This document shows, one piece after another, positions 1 through 13,335 of a stretch of DNA of 64,000 nucleotides; within the stretch, counting starts at the first letter, position 1, and every line of letters starts with the position of its first letter. Below the pieces are notes generated by a model. It made no database searches, was not told where the DNA came from, and was given only the letters and a program-made list of their open reading frames with translations. Source of the stretch: Telopea speciosissima (lineage: Eukaryota; Streptophyta; Magnoliopsida; Proteales; Proteaceae). The translations under genes and the position numbers were made by a program. The stretch covers positions 16,443,563-16,507,562 of the forward strand of contig NC_057922.1 of the NCBI RefSeq assembly GCF_018873765.1, written 5' to 3'.

Positions 1-351
1 GCCTTTATGAAGCTAAGTTATACCAATATGACATTATACATGCACATAGTCATACAAATTACTCAGAGAGGCATGTTCATTCCATCTTCTGATAAATCAT
101 AGTTTATGTGCATTATTAACTAAAACATAAATGTAGGAAATTGTGACAAGATCAGTAAATTATGTTGGTAATAATTACAGATTGGTGGTTGAGTTGGCAT
201 ACAATGAAGAGATGCCCCCACCCCCCCTGGAGGGGGAGAGAGAGATGTTTCACAAATCACAAGACAAAACAACAAGAACTGGACACCAATATCACCATCC
301 AAGAAGCATATTGAATGGCCTCAGAATCCATTGATTAATTTTTAGCAGAAC

Positions 352-446
352 ATTACCAGCAATAAACAACAAAAACAACAAAAACAACAACAACAACTTA
401 GCCTTATCCCAACTAAATGGGGTCAGCTACATGGATTCTTGCAAAG
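352..446 (-). mobile_element. 3' tail of an RTE-type LINE (truncated)
   Basis: On the minus strand this reads as a tail motif ending in GGGATAAGGCTAAG followed by a run of TTG repeats. This is the typical 3' end of plant RTE-clade LINEs. The same tail is seen at 40118-40200, where it follows recognisable LINE coding sequence. No coding part is present here. It lies in the last in-window intron of the CtpA gene. The rest of 1-547 shows no exon I can recognise. Confidence 0.55.
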
Positions 447-547
447 ACAAAATATTCATAATAGAAGTAAAAAGAAAAGGAACATAACAGAATGCAAAAA
501 CAAAATGAAAAGCAGTGCTATCATCTTTTTATCATTACCAATCTTAC

Positions 548-3500
548 CAGATCTTGGCAATCTCAATTCCTTCCGGAAATAGACCACCACTGCAGAAAAT
601 TCAGTATTTCAGTAAGCTAGTAAGATTCCAAGGTCAATGCTGATTCATGTTTACATACATTCTAATTACCTGTTATCTCGAAGGTCCAACACAAAGGCAT
701 TCACATTGTTGCTCCTTAAAGTTTCAATTGCTTCCTTGACAGCAGCTGCAAAGGAATAAAAATCTTAAAAAGCTTTGCTTATTGTTCACAATATACAGGG
801 CTATTCACACTATTAAACAGCTCTAGACCCCTAAATTTGATAGAAGGAAACAACAGTATTCTCCGTCATCTTCTTCTTTCATTAGAAAAATTCACCATAT
901 GAAAAAGAGATGCATCACTTCTTATGAATTCAGAGCACATGTTTCATGTATGGAAACAAAATATTTGATAGATTAGTTTTACCGTATGTGGGAAGAGATT
1001 TAGTTCTCCCAATTAAATCAAAGTGAGAGTAACTTGAGAAACAGATCTGTTTCACGAAGACTATGGAAGAGAAAATATTGTGTGACCAAAAAGCAAAGAG
1101 CAGCCAACAGGATGGAGGATGACATGGCCAAACCATGTTTAGTTAGGCCTAAAATATCACGTGGGAATCTATCCTTTTGTAGTCCCTTTAACTCTTTGTG
1201 TGTCATTGGTGGATCTAGTGGGCCCCCTATATTGTACCATTTTTCAACACAATTTTTCTAGTCATCAAAATTAAAAGAGGGGGGGGGGGGAGGGGAGGAA
1301 ACTATGTGATCGGAAGAATAGGTTCAAGAAGGTAGTAGTCCAAGTATTAGTTGGTACAATTGTATCAACATTGATGCACGTTATATAGCTAGGCTAAAAG
1401 AATTTTGATGGGAATAGTTTCTCCTGATTATAGTTCTTACTGGAAACTTGTGTACAATACTACGATATCCCTAGACACCCTTAAGTTACCCTATAAATTT
1501 ATTTTTTTTTTTTAAAAAGAAAACAGACCAAGATTACATAGGAAACCAGGCAGAAGTGTTTTGACCAAGGAAGTGCTTAAAATTAATAAACTTCCCTTGG
1601 AGCTCCTGGGCCAAACAGACAAATTGGCCCCATCACATAATTAACACAATAAACCATGCAGTAAATCCATGTGAAACATTGAGAATGGAAGTGATTAATG
1701 ATAAGATAAGGTTATAACTGAAAATCTACAATTGCCAGACCACTCAAACCTAAAGATCACATAATAACCCTTCAAGTAAAGCTTCTTTTGAATCTAAAAC
1801 AGGTATCTTGAGCCAAATTATTGCTTAAAAACTGAAGCAAAACTCCTGGAGGTAACCAACAGTATGGAAATAGTGAGTAGTACTTACCGGAAGCATTTTG
1901 ATTGAATGATGATAGTTTAATATATCCAATTCTTGATGTGTCCTTCCCTAAACCAGGAACATCACATAGTCTTGACTTGACTGGATTTAATGAAAGCTTC
2001 TCCCGCCTGTAATCAATTATTTTTAATTATAAAATGAATGAACCTAGTGGTGATAGCTGAGCTTAAAGCAGTGAAATATAAATAGATTGAATTTAAACTG
2101 CAAGGTTCACAGAATGTACATCAAAGCCAAGTGTTTAATGTCAGGTCCACTGCGAATAGTCAATTCCACTGAACTTCCTTCAGGACCCCTGCAATGCACG
2201 TATGTTTAGGTGAATCAACAAATGATTGATTAGCAACTTATGTTATTCAACAGGAAAAGAAAAGCAAAACATTCAAAGAATGAATTTTGTTCCAAAGTGC
2301 AATAATTTTGTTTTTACATACAGAGGAATGGTGGAACAGGATTTTTCAAGCTAACCCCAAGTAGTTGGGGTCATAGTTCAAGATCTCGTCTCATCTCGCC
2401 ATTTTGGGCAGGTCGGGATTTCCGAAATATCCAAATTTTTGCCGAAATATGGTATTTTTTCTGATATATTTCGGCAGTCCATCTCGGTGGGTTTTTGGCC
2501 ATATTAAGGCCTGATACTTCATGTACACCCTTATTTAAGCTAAATAAACACATTTAAACATTTATATTGCAAAAAAAATGAACTCAAAGTGGTGTTTTGG
2601 GTTTGCACACATTGTTTAAGTAATATACTTAAATTTCGACAAAATTTCACGTAATATACCGAAATTTGGACTTTTTTCATTTCGCATGGTCATCTCGTCT
2701 CAGCAGTGTCAAGATATCCAAAATATACCGAAATATCGATATCACGAGATTTTGAACCATGGTTGGGATGATGCTTGGTGCGTTGAGTTGCTGGTTTTAT
2801 TTTACGGAATAATTACACAAGCACAAAACAGGTTTTTTAAGAGGTGATGGGTATGAAAGGATGGGTTTAGCCATTTAGGAGGTCCATGAGCAGCCAGTGG
2901 CTAGCATGAGAATTAGTGAATCAGGGGATTTGTATTGAACTAGTATATCTCCATTTGTTATGGTTGAGTCAACCATGCAACTATACAAACACAGAAGAAG
3001 CCCTCAGAGAACAGACCCACCGTCTTTTAACACTCCAGCAAGGGACAGGTATCCCCAGTTCAACAGTTTTCAAATCAATGATCAGCCCATTTCTCATCTA
3101 TGTTACCCGGACACAGCAAAGGACGAAGAGCAAAGATTCCATTTCTTGCACTCTAATCGCTTGTTGGACATGGGTATGGTTTATAAATTGAAGTATCCAG
3201 GTAACATAGTGTTGAAGTATTGTTCATGTGACACCGTTCACGTGAACATTGATTTGGTTGATATGTGTATCTTCTATTTTCCTAGTCCTAGTTTGAGTCC
3301 TAGTTTCTAATTATGTCAAGTCCTAATTCTACTGTGAGTTGTTAGTCTTAGTTTCAGTTTGAGTTGTTAGTTCTAGTTCTTTTCCTATTGTAACTTGGAA
3401 TCCTATCATGATTAGGAGTTCCCCTTTCTATTGTGGAGTTCCCCTTTCTATTGTAATTTGAGATTATAAATACAAGCATTATGAGGGAGACTGAGAAGTT

Positions 3501-6500
3501 TAACAGTTCTCTCTTCTTCCTCATCTTCTTCTCTTTCTCTCTTCTTCCTCCATTCTCGGTTCTGGTTTTCTTCATCTATACTCTCTAACATGGTATCGAA
3601 GCTCATGGTCTGAAGTTACCCTGGGTTATTATCGTCTTGCCGGTTTGAGAGTCGTATAAGGTCTCTGGTGTGGTGAGCAGCCACCGTCACCGCTGCTGCA
3701 TGTTTATAGATATTCAGTTTTTTGTTTGATTTTTGTTGCTATGGCTGTCGATTAAAAGTTCGAAGCCAGTTTTGTTTGGCTATGTGATTGGTTTTATGGC
3801 TTTTATCAAGCCTTGTTTATGTGTTGGTTGCTTGCCGCTGTTCCTTTTTGAGGACTGGTTCAAAGGTGGAAGAAGAAGGACATCCACCTGCAATTTTCTA
3901 CTGGCTGTGTTCTTTGTCTGGGGATGGGGCTGCTATTACTACCCTTTTATTTTTTGTTATCATGGAATGATTCTGTTGGAGAAGATGACTGCTGTTGTGT
4001 GAATCGAACCAACATCTGAAGAACCTCTGTTCGTTGAAAGTGCTGTCCTCTTTAGAAGAACAAGGTCCTGCTGATTTAAATATTGATTTCCTGTTGAGTT
4101 GGTTGCGGTGTTTGGTGCTCTGGTTGTATGGTGTTTGCAGCAGCTGTGGTTTTCTTCTTCCCTTTGGACTACTACTCTTCCCTACTTTACCGTACCGTCG
4201 GTTCGAAGACGAAGGTTTCTCGGTTCGACTAGGTCCTCTCCTCCTGAGAAGCTAGTGAACAGAGAAGAAGGTGTTCTTCGATTTCTGGTTTCCAGGGTTG
4301 ATTATTGCTGTGGGAAATTTTATTTGGATCGATTCATCAATTGTCGCTGTTGTTGTTTACTTCGATTGCTATCGAAGGTTTGTTTGTGGAATTAAATTCT
4401 GGTTTTCTACTTGCTAAATTGATTTGATGCTGTGGGTTGCTTTCGCTATCAGAGGAGATTGAAGGACCTGCTTTTGTTTGCTGATCGAAAAAGTAGAAGA
4501 CCTGCTGCATCTTGATCCATCTCGATCTACCGTATCTGAACCAGATCCGTCGGCTGCTGGTTCGAAGTTTGAAGACAACCTTCATCAACAGGTCCGCTGT
4601 TTCCCCTTTGTTTACTGCCTCTCTGTTTTCCCTTTGTTTCCGCTGGTTCAAAGCCGTGACTGTCAAAAGGTAGAAGATGGTCAAAACTCTTTGCCTTTTG
4701 CAATCAATTCTTTCCTTTTATGAACTGGTTTCCCATGTCACCTGTTGCCATATCCTTTGGTTCAGGATTTTATCAAGAATGTGTTTTCTTTCTTTTCTCT
4801 AGTTGCGTGACTCAAGAGACTTGGTTCTTTTATTAGTTACTCTATTTTATTCCTTAAGTTTCCCTTTATGCCCTTATCATCTTCCCTTATCTACCTCTGT
4901 CCTTATATTACTGCTCATTCCGACATTACCCTTTTGCCTTGGGTGGTATTTGTAATCAGATTTCATCTAAATTACAACTATGCCATCCCTTTTTTAATTG
5001 TGTTATTTACAATTCTGCCATTCCCCTTGCAAAATTCTGGTTATTTACGGAACTGCCATTAATTTAATACATTCCCCTATTTGACTACCCAATTGACCCT
5101 TGAAAATTCTGGTTTATTACCAATTTGTCCTTTGGCTTGGTTTGTATTTAAAAAGTGGATTTCCACCAAATTACAATCATGCCATCCTTTTTACCAACAC
5201 CATTCCCTTTCAATAATTCTAATTCCCTTCATATCCCATACCTTTGGTATTTACCCATAACCCCTTTGGAACCTTCTGGTAAATTACAATTTTGCCATTC
5301 TTTCCTTTTTAATTACCCATAGCACTTTTAGAAAATTCTGGAATATTATGTTTTTGCCCTATCTTTTACATTATCTCTGTTATGTCCACGTGTACTACAC
5401 GTGAGGAGGGGATTATGTATAGTACACCTGCAGACATTGCAGAATGCAAAACTTGCAGGAACATTGGTGCAAAACATAGAAGATCAGTTTTCTCCACCAT
5501 TACCATTGGGTATCCTTCGTTATTGGGTTGAGTTTGCTGTAAGGGGGAGATTGAAGTATTGAAGAGTACTGAAGATACTTGGTTGTTGCCTATGTGAGGA
5601 CTTTCAGTTGGGTTGATACAGTTTTTTTCCGTTGCCTAATTCAGCTCGTTTCCGCTACTTGCTACTCTAGTTATTTAACTTCAAGATTTTATGTCATTAT
5701 GACAATCTGAGATTCATCACCGGTTAGCTATTGAAGATCGTTAAAAGCTACCTTTTTTGGAAGAAATTCTAGTCCCGGTTTGCTGATCATGTCTGTCCAG
5801 GTTTTGAAGATCAATTATTTCAAGTTCTTGAAGGTTTATTTGGGAGCTACATTCATCTGTCAAGCTGAATTCTGCTGCAACTTAGTTTCTTCTCATTTTG
5901 TTCAAGTTGGGCATTAATACCTTGTATACGCCAACTTGAAGGGGAGTGTTTGCATTATTATGGAGTTCTTTTTTTTTTCTCCTTTTAGTTCAACCTGGAT
6001 CTTCTTTCTTTACTTATTTGTATAATCCAGCTTGAGGGGGAGTGTTGAAGTATTGTTCATGTGACACTGTTCACGTGAACAGTGATTTGGTTGATATGTG
6101 TATCTTCTATTTTCCTAGTCTTAGTTTCTAATTATGTCAAGTCCTAATTTTACTGTGAGTTGTTAGTCTTAGTTTCAGTTTGAGTTGTTAGTACTAGTTC
6201 TTTTCCTATTGTAACTTGGAATCCTATCATGATTAGGAATTCCTAATCTGATTAGGAGTTCCCCTTTCTATTGTAATTTGAGATTATAAATACAAGCATT
6301 ATGAGGGAGACTGAGAAGTTTAACAGTTCTCTCCTCTTCCTCATCTTCTTCTCTTTCTCTCTTCTTCCTCCATTCTCAGTTCTGGTTTTCTTCATCTATA
6401 CTCTCTAACACATAGGTCTTCACCTCCTAGGAGGTAAAAGCAGCTACCCTGGAGATCAGGACCAGTGCCTCACTGAGTTTCTGCTTGAATCTCAAATTGT

Positions 6501-9500
6501 TTTGGATGCGATGCAGAAGAATCATAAATAGAGGATGGGGAATGATTTCCAAATCATGCTGCTTTGGGGATACTGCTTTGGGGGGCTGGCTGTTCTTAAG
6601 GCTACCGAAAACTCTCCTTTTAGAAACACATTGAATATAGGAAATGTTGGAGATGGTGCAAAACAGCATAGGGACTATCTCAAGGCAAGTAGGGAAAGTA
6701 TCTATATTTCTTACTGTTATGAGGCAGTCCCACATGGGTTACTTGGGTTCAGAAAAATAACCCATAGGAGGATAAGATAAAACCTGATCAATAATTAATC
6801 AGTCAATGTTGGTATATTTGCCATGCTAACCACGTGCCATGTGCCAACATGCAAGAATGAGAATTTTATTCAGTTGTAGCTGGAAAGTGACCTGTAGACA
6901 GATGTGACACAGCAAAAATGAGGATTTGGATAATCAACAAGAAGAGAAGTCTGGTGAAGACATCTTCTTATAGATTAAAAAGCTTCACATGCAATGAAAG
7001 TGAACAAAGAAGCGGGTTTTCTTTTTCACATATTGACTTTCCTCGAGGACTCGAAGAAGATAATAGAGACGAGGAGTGAGGGAGGTGGTTAAAGATGATA
7101 CTGGAACAAACCCAAACCAAAGTTGTTCCTCAATCATGCCCTGTACTGATGTTCTTTTTGCTTTGCTGCTGAAGCCTGTGGTGGGTTTTAAGCTGTTGGA
7201 GAAGCTGTTTCACCCAGGAGATGAGGCTTGTGGGTGGCATTGTCGGGTTTTCGCATCACTTTTTCTGTTCTGTTGTTTCAGTCATCGATTCTTGTTCTAG
7301 GGCTCTTCTCAAGCATTGACTTGTTTATTCCTCTTTATTCTTAACATATATTTTCTTTTTTTCAACAATCCCAACAAAAAATTATAATAAAATAAATAGG
7401 GTTCTCAAATGCTTAAGATTTAAGGACAAGCATAGTTCGAAAACTAGTTTCATTTCAGTGTTTCAATCAGGACTGAGATGACCGAAATTTTGCCAAAACA
7501 GTGTATTTTTTCCCATGAGTTTCGCTTGTCCATTTCGGGGGGTAAACGGCAGAAATAAGAGAAATACCGAAACGAAATAACCAAAATTTTGACGAAAAAA
7601 ATACATTTTGCAGACCGAAATGAGCGAAATACCAAAACAAAATGACTGAAAATACTGAAATTTCAGTTATTTCGGTCGAAACACTTCCAGTCTCATATTT
7701 TGTATAGAGTTTCGTTTCGGTACCTTCGAAACTACCAAAATATTTGAGATTTCGGTGAGTTTTCGAACAATGAGGGCAAGGCAAAGTAGATAACGGTAAA
7801 TGTCAGTCTAGAAATGGATCTCCAACAGCTAGAGACAGAAAGATTCATATGATAAAATTTAAGTTAACAACCCTCCACTTGAGCTTGCAAAAATAGAAGC
7901 ATGTGAATAGCCACGACCCCATTAAAGTTCACATTGAATCCCTCACAAGCTAATGGATGAGGGGAAAACATAATAGCACATCCTTCCACTAAAATGGGTT
8001 AGAATGCCTGCTTGCATGCCCGGTATATGTGAAGAAAATTTTAAGACGCGCATGCGCGCGAGAGAGAGAGAAAGAGAGAAAAGAACAAGAAGCAAGTTAG
8101 ATGAAAAAAAAAGTAATTGGAACAAAAGTATTGATAAATTAGTTAAAAAACAAGTGACAAAAAGATAAGAAAAAGACAGGGAAAACTTTAAATCTTGTAA
8201 CAACAATATGACAGATACCGACATGGTACAAAATCCAGAAGCTTTGGATATTTTAAACATGAGATTATTCTAATATACTGTACATGGAACTAGATTCCAT
8301 TACAAACATTAAACCAACCAGATAAAAAGATGTATGCTTTCAGTTGCATGTACACCACAAAATATTATCAGGAGAAGCATTTGGAAAGAAAAAAAAATGG
8401 GCGTACCCAGTGCACGAGGCTCCCACCACTGCAGGGTCCAGGGAAGGTCATAATGTACACAGCCTTACCCCTGCTTTCGCAAAGAGGCTGTTTCCAGACT
8501 TGAACCCTTCACCGCTTGGTCACAATGGAGCAACCTTACCATTGCACCAAGGCCCGACCTCTAGGAGAAGCATTTGAACATGACAATAAAACACAGTGCA
8601 GCTTCACAAAAATGATGTCATAAGCTTCGGAAGGTAATGAATATCCAAAACCATCATTTTTTTTTGTGGGGGGGGGGGGGGGTGGAAGCAAACAATGATA
8701 AGGATTTCTGGAGTTCTTTCAACGCAATACATAAACACTACAAGATTTTTGGAATAAAACTAGCAGTTGAAGTCCCATTTTATGTCCTTTTAGTTCTATA
8801 TTTGAACTTCAATAATAAAATGACTGCTCCAATAGGTGAAAATGCAGGATCAAGAAATATTATATCCAAACATAACTCCCATATAAAAAAGATTAAACAA
8901 ATTAAGCAGTTAAAGTAAAGGTCTCACTGCAAGCGTTCTGCAGCGCCATATAAGCCCATTGTTTCTGTACTTGTTTCATCAATCGCCAAAATAATATCTC
9001 CAGACATAATGCCAGCTCTATTTGCAGGGCTTCCTGGAGAAGATGATATTACAACTAGTCCTGTAGACCCGTCAAATTTAGTTGGGTAGCCAATGGACAG
9101 CCCTACACCTGTAAGAGAACCTTGAGTGCCAGACTGCCTTCAAAGAAGATAATGAAATATTTAGGGAGAACCTTTAAAACCATGTAAAAGCCTTCAAAGC
9201 TATACCTATTATGTGTATCTAATTCTCTTTAAGATGAGAAGAAACAGCTTTATGCCCGCAAACTCTTGAATCTGTCAGGCTCTAGGAAGCGAGTGAAAGG
9301 ATCACCCAGTGTACCGAGCATCTTCCTTATTGCTGCATCTGAATGAAAATTTAAACATAACCGCAAGTTAGACAGCACTCTACATTATGGGGGAAAAGTA
9401 GGAGACCAATGAACTGCATCAGGAAGCTCATACATTGTAGACAGAACAGTCTTATCTGTTAAAGAATGAGACAATGGTGATCGCACTCATAATTAAAATT

Positions 9501-12500
9501 ATCCTTATCTCAATCAATTCACCTGACTATTAAACCATAAAAGAGATCACAAATCCATTTGCCTCATGTCAAACCCACTCAACACATGCTTAAGCACAAA
9601 CTTATTCACAGGTATCACTCACGGCCCTCTATAATTATGATTCATATAGAGCACTCTCAGTTTCCTAGCAGATCCATAAACCAAATCTGTTGTCAAGGCA
9701 TGTATGAAAGCTCAGCCTATGCACTTCAACTCATAGCCCCTTTGGGACTAATATAAAGATAAATACTTCAGGAACTGTACTCAAATCAGAATTTCAAGCT
9801 AACAGAAAGAATGAAGAGTTGGTTTATGCATATAGAGGCAGGTTTGCAGGCTCTAGTTGGTTCCGGTCATAATTTGGCCAAGTCAAAGTCAAAGTTTCTG
9901 CCAATCAATATAAGATGCAAGCTGTGTAACAATACCAAAGTTAATGCCACTATGCCAGGAAGAAAGATAAGAGAACATCAAAGCAGAAGAGACGATACAT
10001 ACATGTTTCCTCTCTTGTGTTCATTGGTTCATTTCGTAGTGCATTTTCTCGATACCTAAACCAACTTTGACCATTGAAAGTTTTGTCAACATATGCCCGG
10101 TCAATTGTTCGCCATGCCTCCAAGAAAAGCATATTCTCTTCTGTAAGGGCCCCTACATGTCAATTATGTAAAAGTAATCCAACTTACTTAGAAAGGCAGG
10201 GCTAAAATCCTCATATAAGATTTTTGTAAATGGCAACAAATCAAAAAAATTTCCAGCTAGCATGTATACTTACAAGATGGAGTCTTGCTAATAGATATAG
10301 AAATTGTTGTGACAAGCATCCCAATGACCAACCGCACAAAAAGAACAGAAGCATAATGTTTAAACTTCTTGTGCCATTTTCCTATTTTGTGTAGGCAGAC
10401 AATAGATCGATTCGACTTCAAAGGATGGCCATAACCTAAACAGATTGGACCACATTGAGACAATAAGCTTTTATGGAACTTCCGTAACGCCTCAGAATTT
10501 TCAGTTGTGTCATGATTACTTGGGCTGCAATAAACACTACTTCGTAAACATTGTAATGGACTCCAATGATGAGCTTTTACAAGCTTGGAGGTCCGAGATA
10601 TCCATGGAAGGACCTGCAAAAAGCACATGCAAATGCATAACCAAATAGGATTACCGGTAACATATGCAAACATTCAGTCTGGTACCTTTAAGTAGATGAT
10701 AGCATACCTTTCCCAATTGTGAAGGTAGCCTAAGCATGTGATTTTCTAGGTTCCACAACTCATAACTACTATCAAAATATGCAGTCCACTATTCATTTGG
10801 ATCATCCAGGGATGAGTCAATAATTGAGACTAGACATATTTCAAAAGGGAGAAAAAAGAGAAGGGAAAAAGTCCAATTCAAAGCAGCTAGAAATCCCTTA
10901 CGATTAGCAAACAACCTATACAATCAACTGGTAGCTATGTGGATACGGCATACAGGACAGTGTCAGCTATGATTCAACCCACCCAAATCTTTCCCTTCTT
11001 CAATGGCAACCAGCCTATCATTTCAATCCTATAGATTAGGCAACATTAACTGCCCTAGTAGAAGGTGCCATTGGATTCTCTGGTAAAGCCTTTGATTGTT
11101 GTACCTTAGCCCTGGGAGTGAAACCCACCTTCATACCCCCTCTAAGTAAACTATCAACAAACATTAACTATCCATGTCATTAAATTTCTCAGGCATGTCT
11201 ATTTTAGATTAAGATTCTAAAACTAGATGGTGGCAATAGTTCTGTTGTTTTCCATATAACATTGGGGAGGAAAGGCCTACACTATGCCAGAAGGCAACTC
11301 CTGGATGGTGAACTTGCCGATGACAAAGGAGCTTAGTCCCGTAACATTATTTTACACAACACAACAAAGATGCTAATGAATACATCAAGAATGCTGACAA
11401 GCATGATAAAGGAAATTACTAGACAATGACATGGAGGCCAAGAGAAGATGGTTAGTGCTGGCATCCTGAAGCCAGGAAACATCAGCCATCATCAGATTTC
11501 ACATAACACAATGTCTATTTTTGTTGATCCCACCTCAAGATTCACCATTGACAACATCTAGCCATCTATTTGTATCCCTCTTAACTATAAACAGGAAAGG
11601 GAAACCATAATAAAAGAAATCCAATTCTCTTTTTTCCAGCCTCTTCAAACAATCAACCAATCTATCTATCTATCTATTTACTTTTAGGAATTTTCCAGTC
11701 CAGATTGTGGGGTTATTTTTGTTGTTGATCTGAACTTTAAGTTACTATCCTAGAATTGTAGAATTTAAGTTGTTATTTTGTTTTTAGTTTACGCTTGTTT
11801 TTACGGAGTCCTAGTTAGGATGGGAGATGTTTCTAAGTCTATTATTGGACAATTAAGTAGGTTTAGGCTATTGCTAGCAATGTTAAGATTTGAGTTTTAC
11901 ATATACTTAGTAACCAGCCATTCAGGTATATGGATTTGAGTTATTTTGGGAATGAAGCTTTGCTCTTTTTTTTACCATGTAGGTTCATGGTACAATTGGA
12001 TGGATTTTCAGCACTGTAAAGGTTGATTCCTTAGTGGAAGAGTGGATTCCATTCAAAGGTTAGGTGTATTCCTAATCATATCATTTATTTCTTTTTATCT
12101 TCTTCCTATTCTTCATTTCTCAGTTCGGTCTTCAATTTCCAGCAACCATATCTGTAGTTTTTTATACAAATTTTCAACTTCAACAATATTACACAAACAT
12201 GTCAGGTCCAAGTTTTATTTTTCGAATTCAGTTTTGCAAATTTGAGTTTTATTCTTCTCCAGTCTTAAATCTGAACCTGCACTTTTCTCTTTTAAATTCC
12301 ATTTTGTTCTTTCATTCTACAGTTCAGCAAGTTCTCTTCTGCTATTTTAGTTCTGTTACATCTTTATTCAATTTATCTAATCAGATTTGAATGAAAATGT
12401 CACAATCCTAGTAGGACTAGGATTCCACTAATCCTACTTGTACTAGAAGTCCTTTGATACTCTGAGGGTCTTAAACTAAGATTCTTCCAAGAGACTTATA

Positions 12501-13335
12501 TGTGTGATTGGGATTCCCAATCCTAGTACAACTCTCTCTCGGCATACTCCACTGTATCCTCTCTCTTATGCCACTGGCACTAACACAACATTGTCATATT
12601 CCTCCACTGACTGCATCTGGAAATGGAGGTATTCAAATGCCCTTGAGACTAGTACTACCTCCAGGTTTGCCTCCTTAGAACTCACCGCTACCCTCCACGT
12701 ATCTTTGACAGAGATGGCACTCACAGATATGAGAAATTACGGCTACCAGTCGCACTATAATGTATTATTAATTGGCCATTAGCGCTATAACAGTTATTCT
12801 GCAATCCATGAATTGAATGAGACTGATGAGAATTGAGCCATAAGTACACACCATTAGTAATCATTAAACATCTAAAAATTCCACATCAATCTGATCAAGA
12901 GACATTTATGGGTCTATTTCACCTTCGTTGATGATCAAACTACACCACCAATCAGAAGGTCAAAGAAATTTGGTTCTAGAAAATATTGGGTCAACTTTCC
13001 ATTCAAGAGTTGAGCCTTTGAATGGTCGTCTCTGTTGCTACAGTGGAATGACACATTAACAAAACAATACCAGTTCATGTTATCGCATTTTGCTCTTAAA
13101 CAAACGACGACAGATAGAAATCGATCATCAGTGAAAATATTGGAACTTTTAGAGAGAGTAAATCGCAAATATCCAACGTAATCAAACAACTCGAATAAAA
13201 TTTAGTAAGAAACAGATTATTCGATCGAGAGGATACCTGAGGAGTAGAATTAGGATTTCTATTGACGATGGAGAGTTTGAAGACGACCACTGGCAGAGAC
13301 TGCGAAGTGGTAGCAGAGCACGCAAGTGTCTCCAT
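548..13335 (-). CDS. ctpA: Carboxyl-terminal processing peptidase, chloroplast (CtpA family), 3' end outside window
   Basis: This is a serine protease of the tail-specific/S41 family. Plant CtpA acts in the thylakoid lumen, and the family is known for C-terminal processing of photosystem II D1. Exons read 13335-13237, 10613-10274, 10152-10003, 9338-9256, 9133-8928, 2188-2120, 2006-1888, 745-670 and 589-548, giving 394 codons in frame. Exons 1-2 hold a presumed transit peptide and a hydrophobic segment before the mature start near W147-A148. Exon 3 carries [18 protein letters not shown], exon 4 DPFTRFLEP, exons 5-6 the PDZ domain ([19 protein letters not shown]), and exons 8-9 [20 protein letters not shown]. 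The catalytic Ser and Lys exons lie left of base 1, so activity cannot be judged. Intron 4 appears to use a GC donor at 9255-9254. Intron 5 is 6.7 kb and hosts an LTR element and an Au SINE. The start is the first ATG of a short first exon whose frame joins exon 2. Which Arabidopsis Ctp paralogue is closest is uncertain. Confidence 0.9.
2371..2765. repeat. Dispersed CGAAAT-rich repeat, copy 1
   Basis: The stretch is dense in CCGAAAT/ATTTCGG words and ends in GAGATTTTGAACCATGG. A second, diverged copy with the same vocabulary lies at 7430-7775 in the same intron. It is non-coding. I do not recognise a named family. Confidence 0.45.
3210..3590 (+). repeat. 5' LTR of element A
   Basis: This 381-bp repeat is paired with 6043-6410. 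It carries an ATTATAAATA promoter-like stretch near 3463-3474 and a CT-rich leader before the terminal CA. The same layout is found in the 3' LTR. Confidence 0.88.
6043..6410 (+). repeat. 3' LTR of element A
   Basis: This 368-bp partner of the 5' LTR is preceded by the polypurine tract and followed directly by the target-site duplication CATAG. Confidence 0.88.
7430..7775. repeat. Dispersed CGAAAT-rich repeat, copy 2
   Basis: The words CCGAAAT, GAAACGAAAT and ATTTCGGT recur in both orientations. It begins GTTCGAAAACTAG and ends with GAGTTTTCGAACAATG, so its ends are roughly complementary. It is non-coding and related in vocabulary to 2371-2765. Confidence 0.45.
8384..8562 (-). mobile_element. 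Au SINE with perfect 14-bp target-site duplication
   Basis: Read on the minus strand, this is a tRNA-derived SINE of the Au family. It starts with GGTGCAATGGTAAGGTTG (box A region), has a box B-like GGTTCAAGTCT, then AACAGCCTCTTTGCGAAAG and the conserved GTGCACTGGGTACGCCC end, followed by a T/A tail. The 14-bp duplication AGGAGAAGCATTTG flanks it exactly (8370-8383 and 8563-8576). This shows target-primed insertion and a relatively recent date. It lies in ctpA intron 5. Confidence 0.9.
10614..13236. other. ctpA intron 1, no recognised element
   Basis: This is the intron between the 33-codon first exon and exon 2. It contains a TATC microsatellite near 11661-11680 and AT/CT-rich sequence. A short ORF at 12504-12782 has no recognisable domain and is unlikely to be a gene. 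I see no transposon ends in it. Confidence 0.6.

Larger units (their letters stand above)
3210..6410 (+). mobile_element. Non-autonomous Copia-type LTR retrotransposon A in ctpA intron 5
   Basis: Two long terminal repeats (3210-3590 and 6043-6410), each beginning TGTTGAAG and ending CTAACA, flank a 2.45 kb interior. The element is bounded by a perfect 5-bp target-site duplication, CATAG, at 3205-3209 and 6411-6415. The primer-binding site next to the 5' LTR, TGGTATCGAAGC, is a slightly changed initiator tRNA-Met type. A polypurine tract (GAGGGGGAG) precedes the 3' LTR. No gag, protease, integrase or reverse transcriptase reading frame can be seen, so it would depend on proteins from another element. 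LTR differences include a block that differs near 3420-3445, so it is older than element B at 19761-23118. The two share their 3' interior. Confidence 0.9.

Noticed and set aside
3733..4395. Overlapping open frames inside LTR element A, possible remnants of pol
   Set aside because: None contains recognisable integrase or reverse transcriptase motifs. They are hydrophobic products of T-rich DNA.
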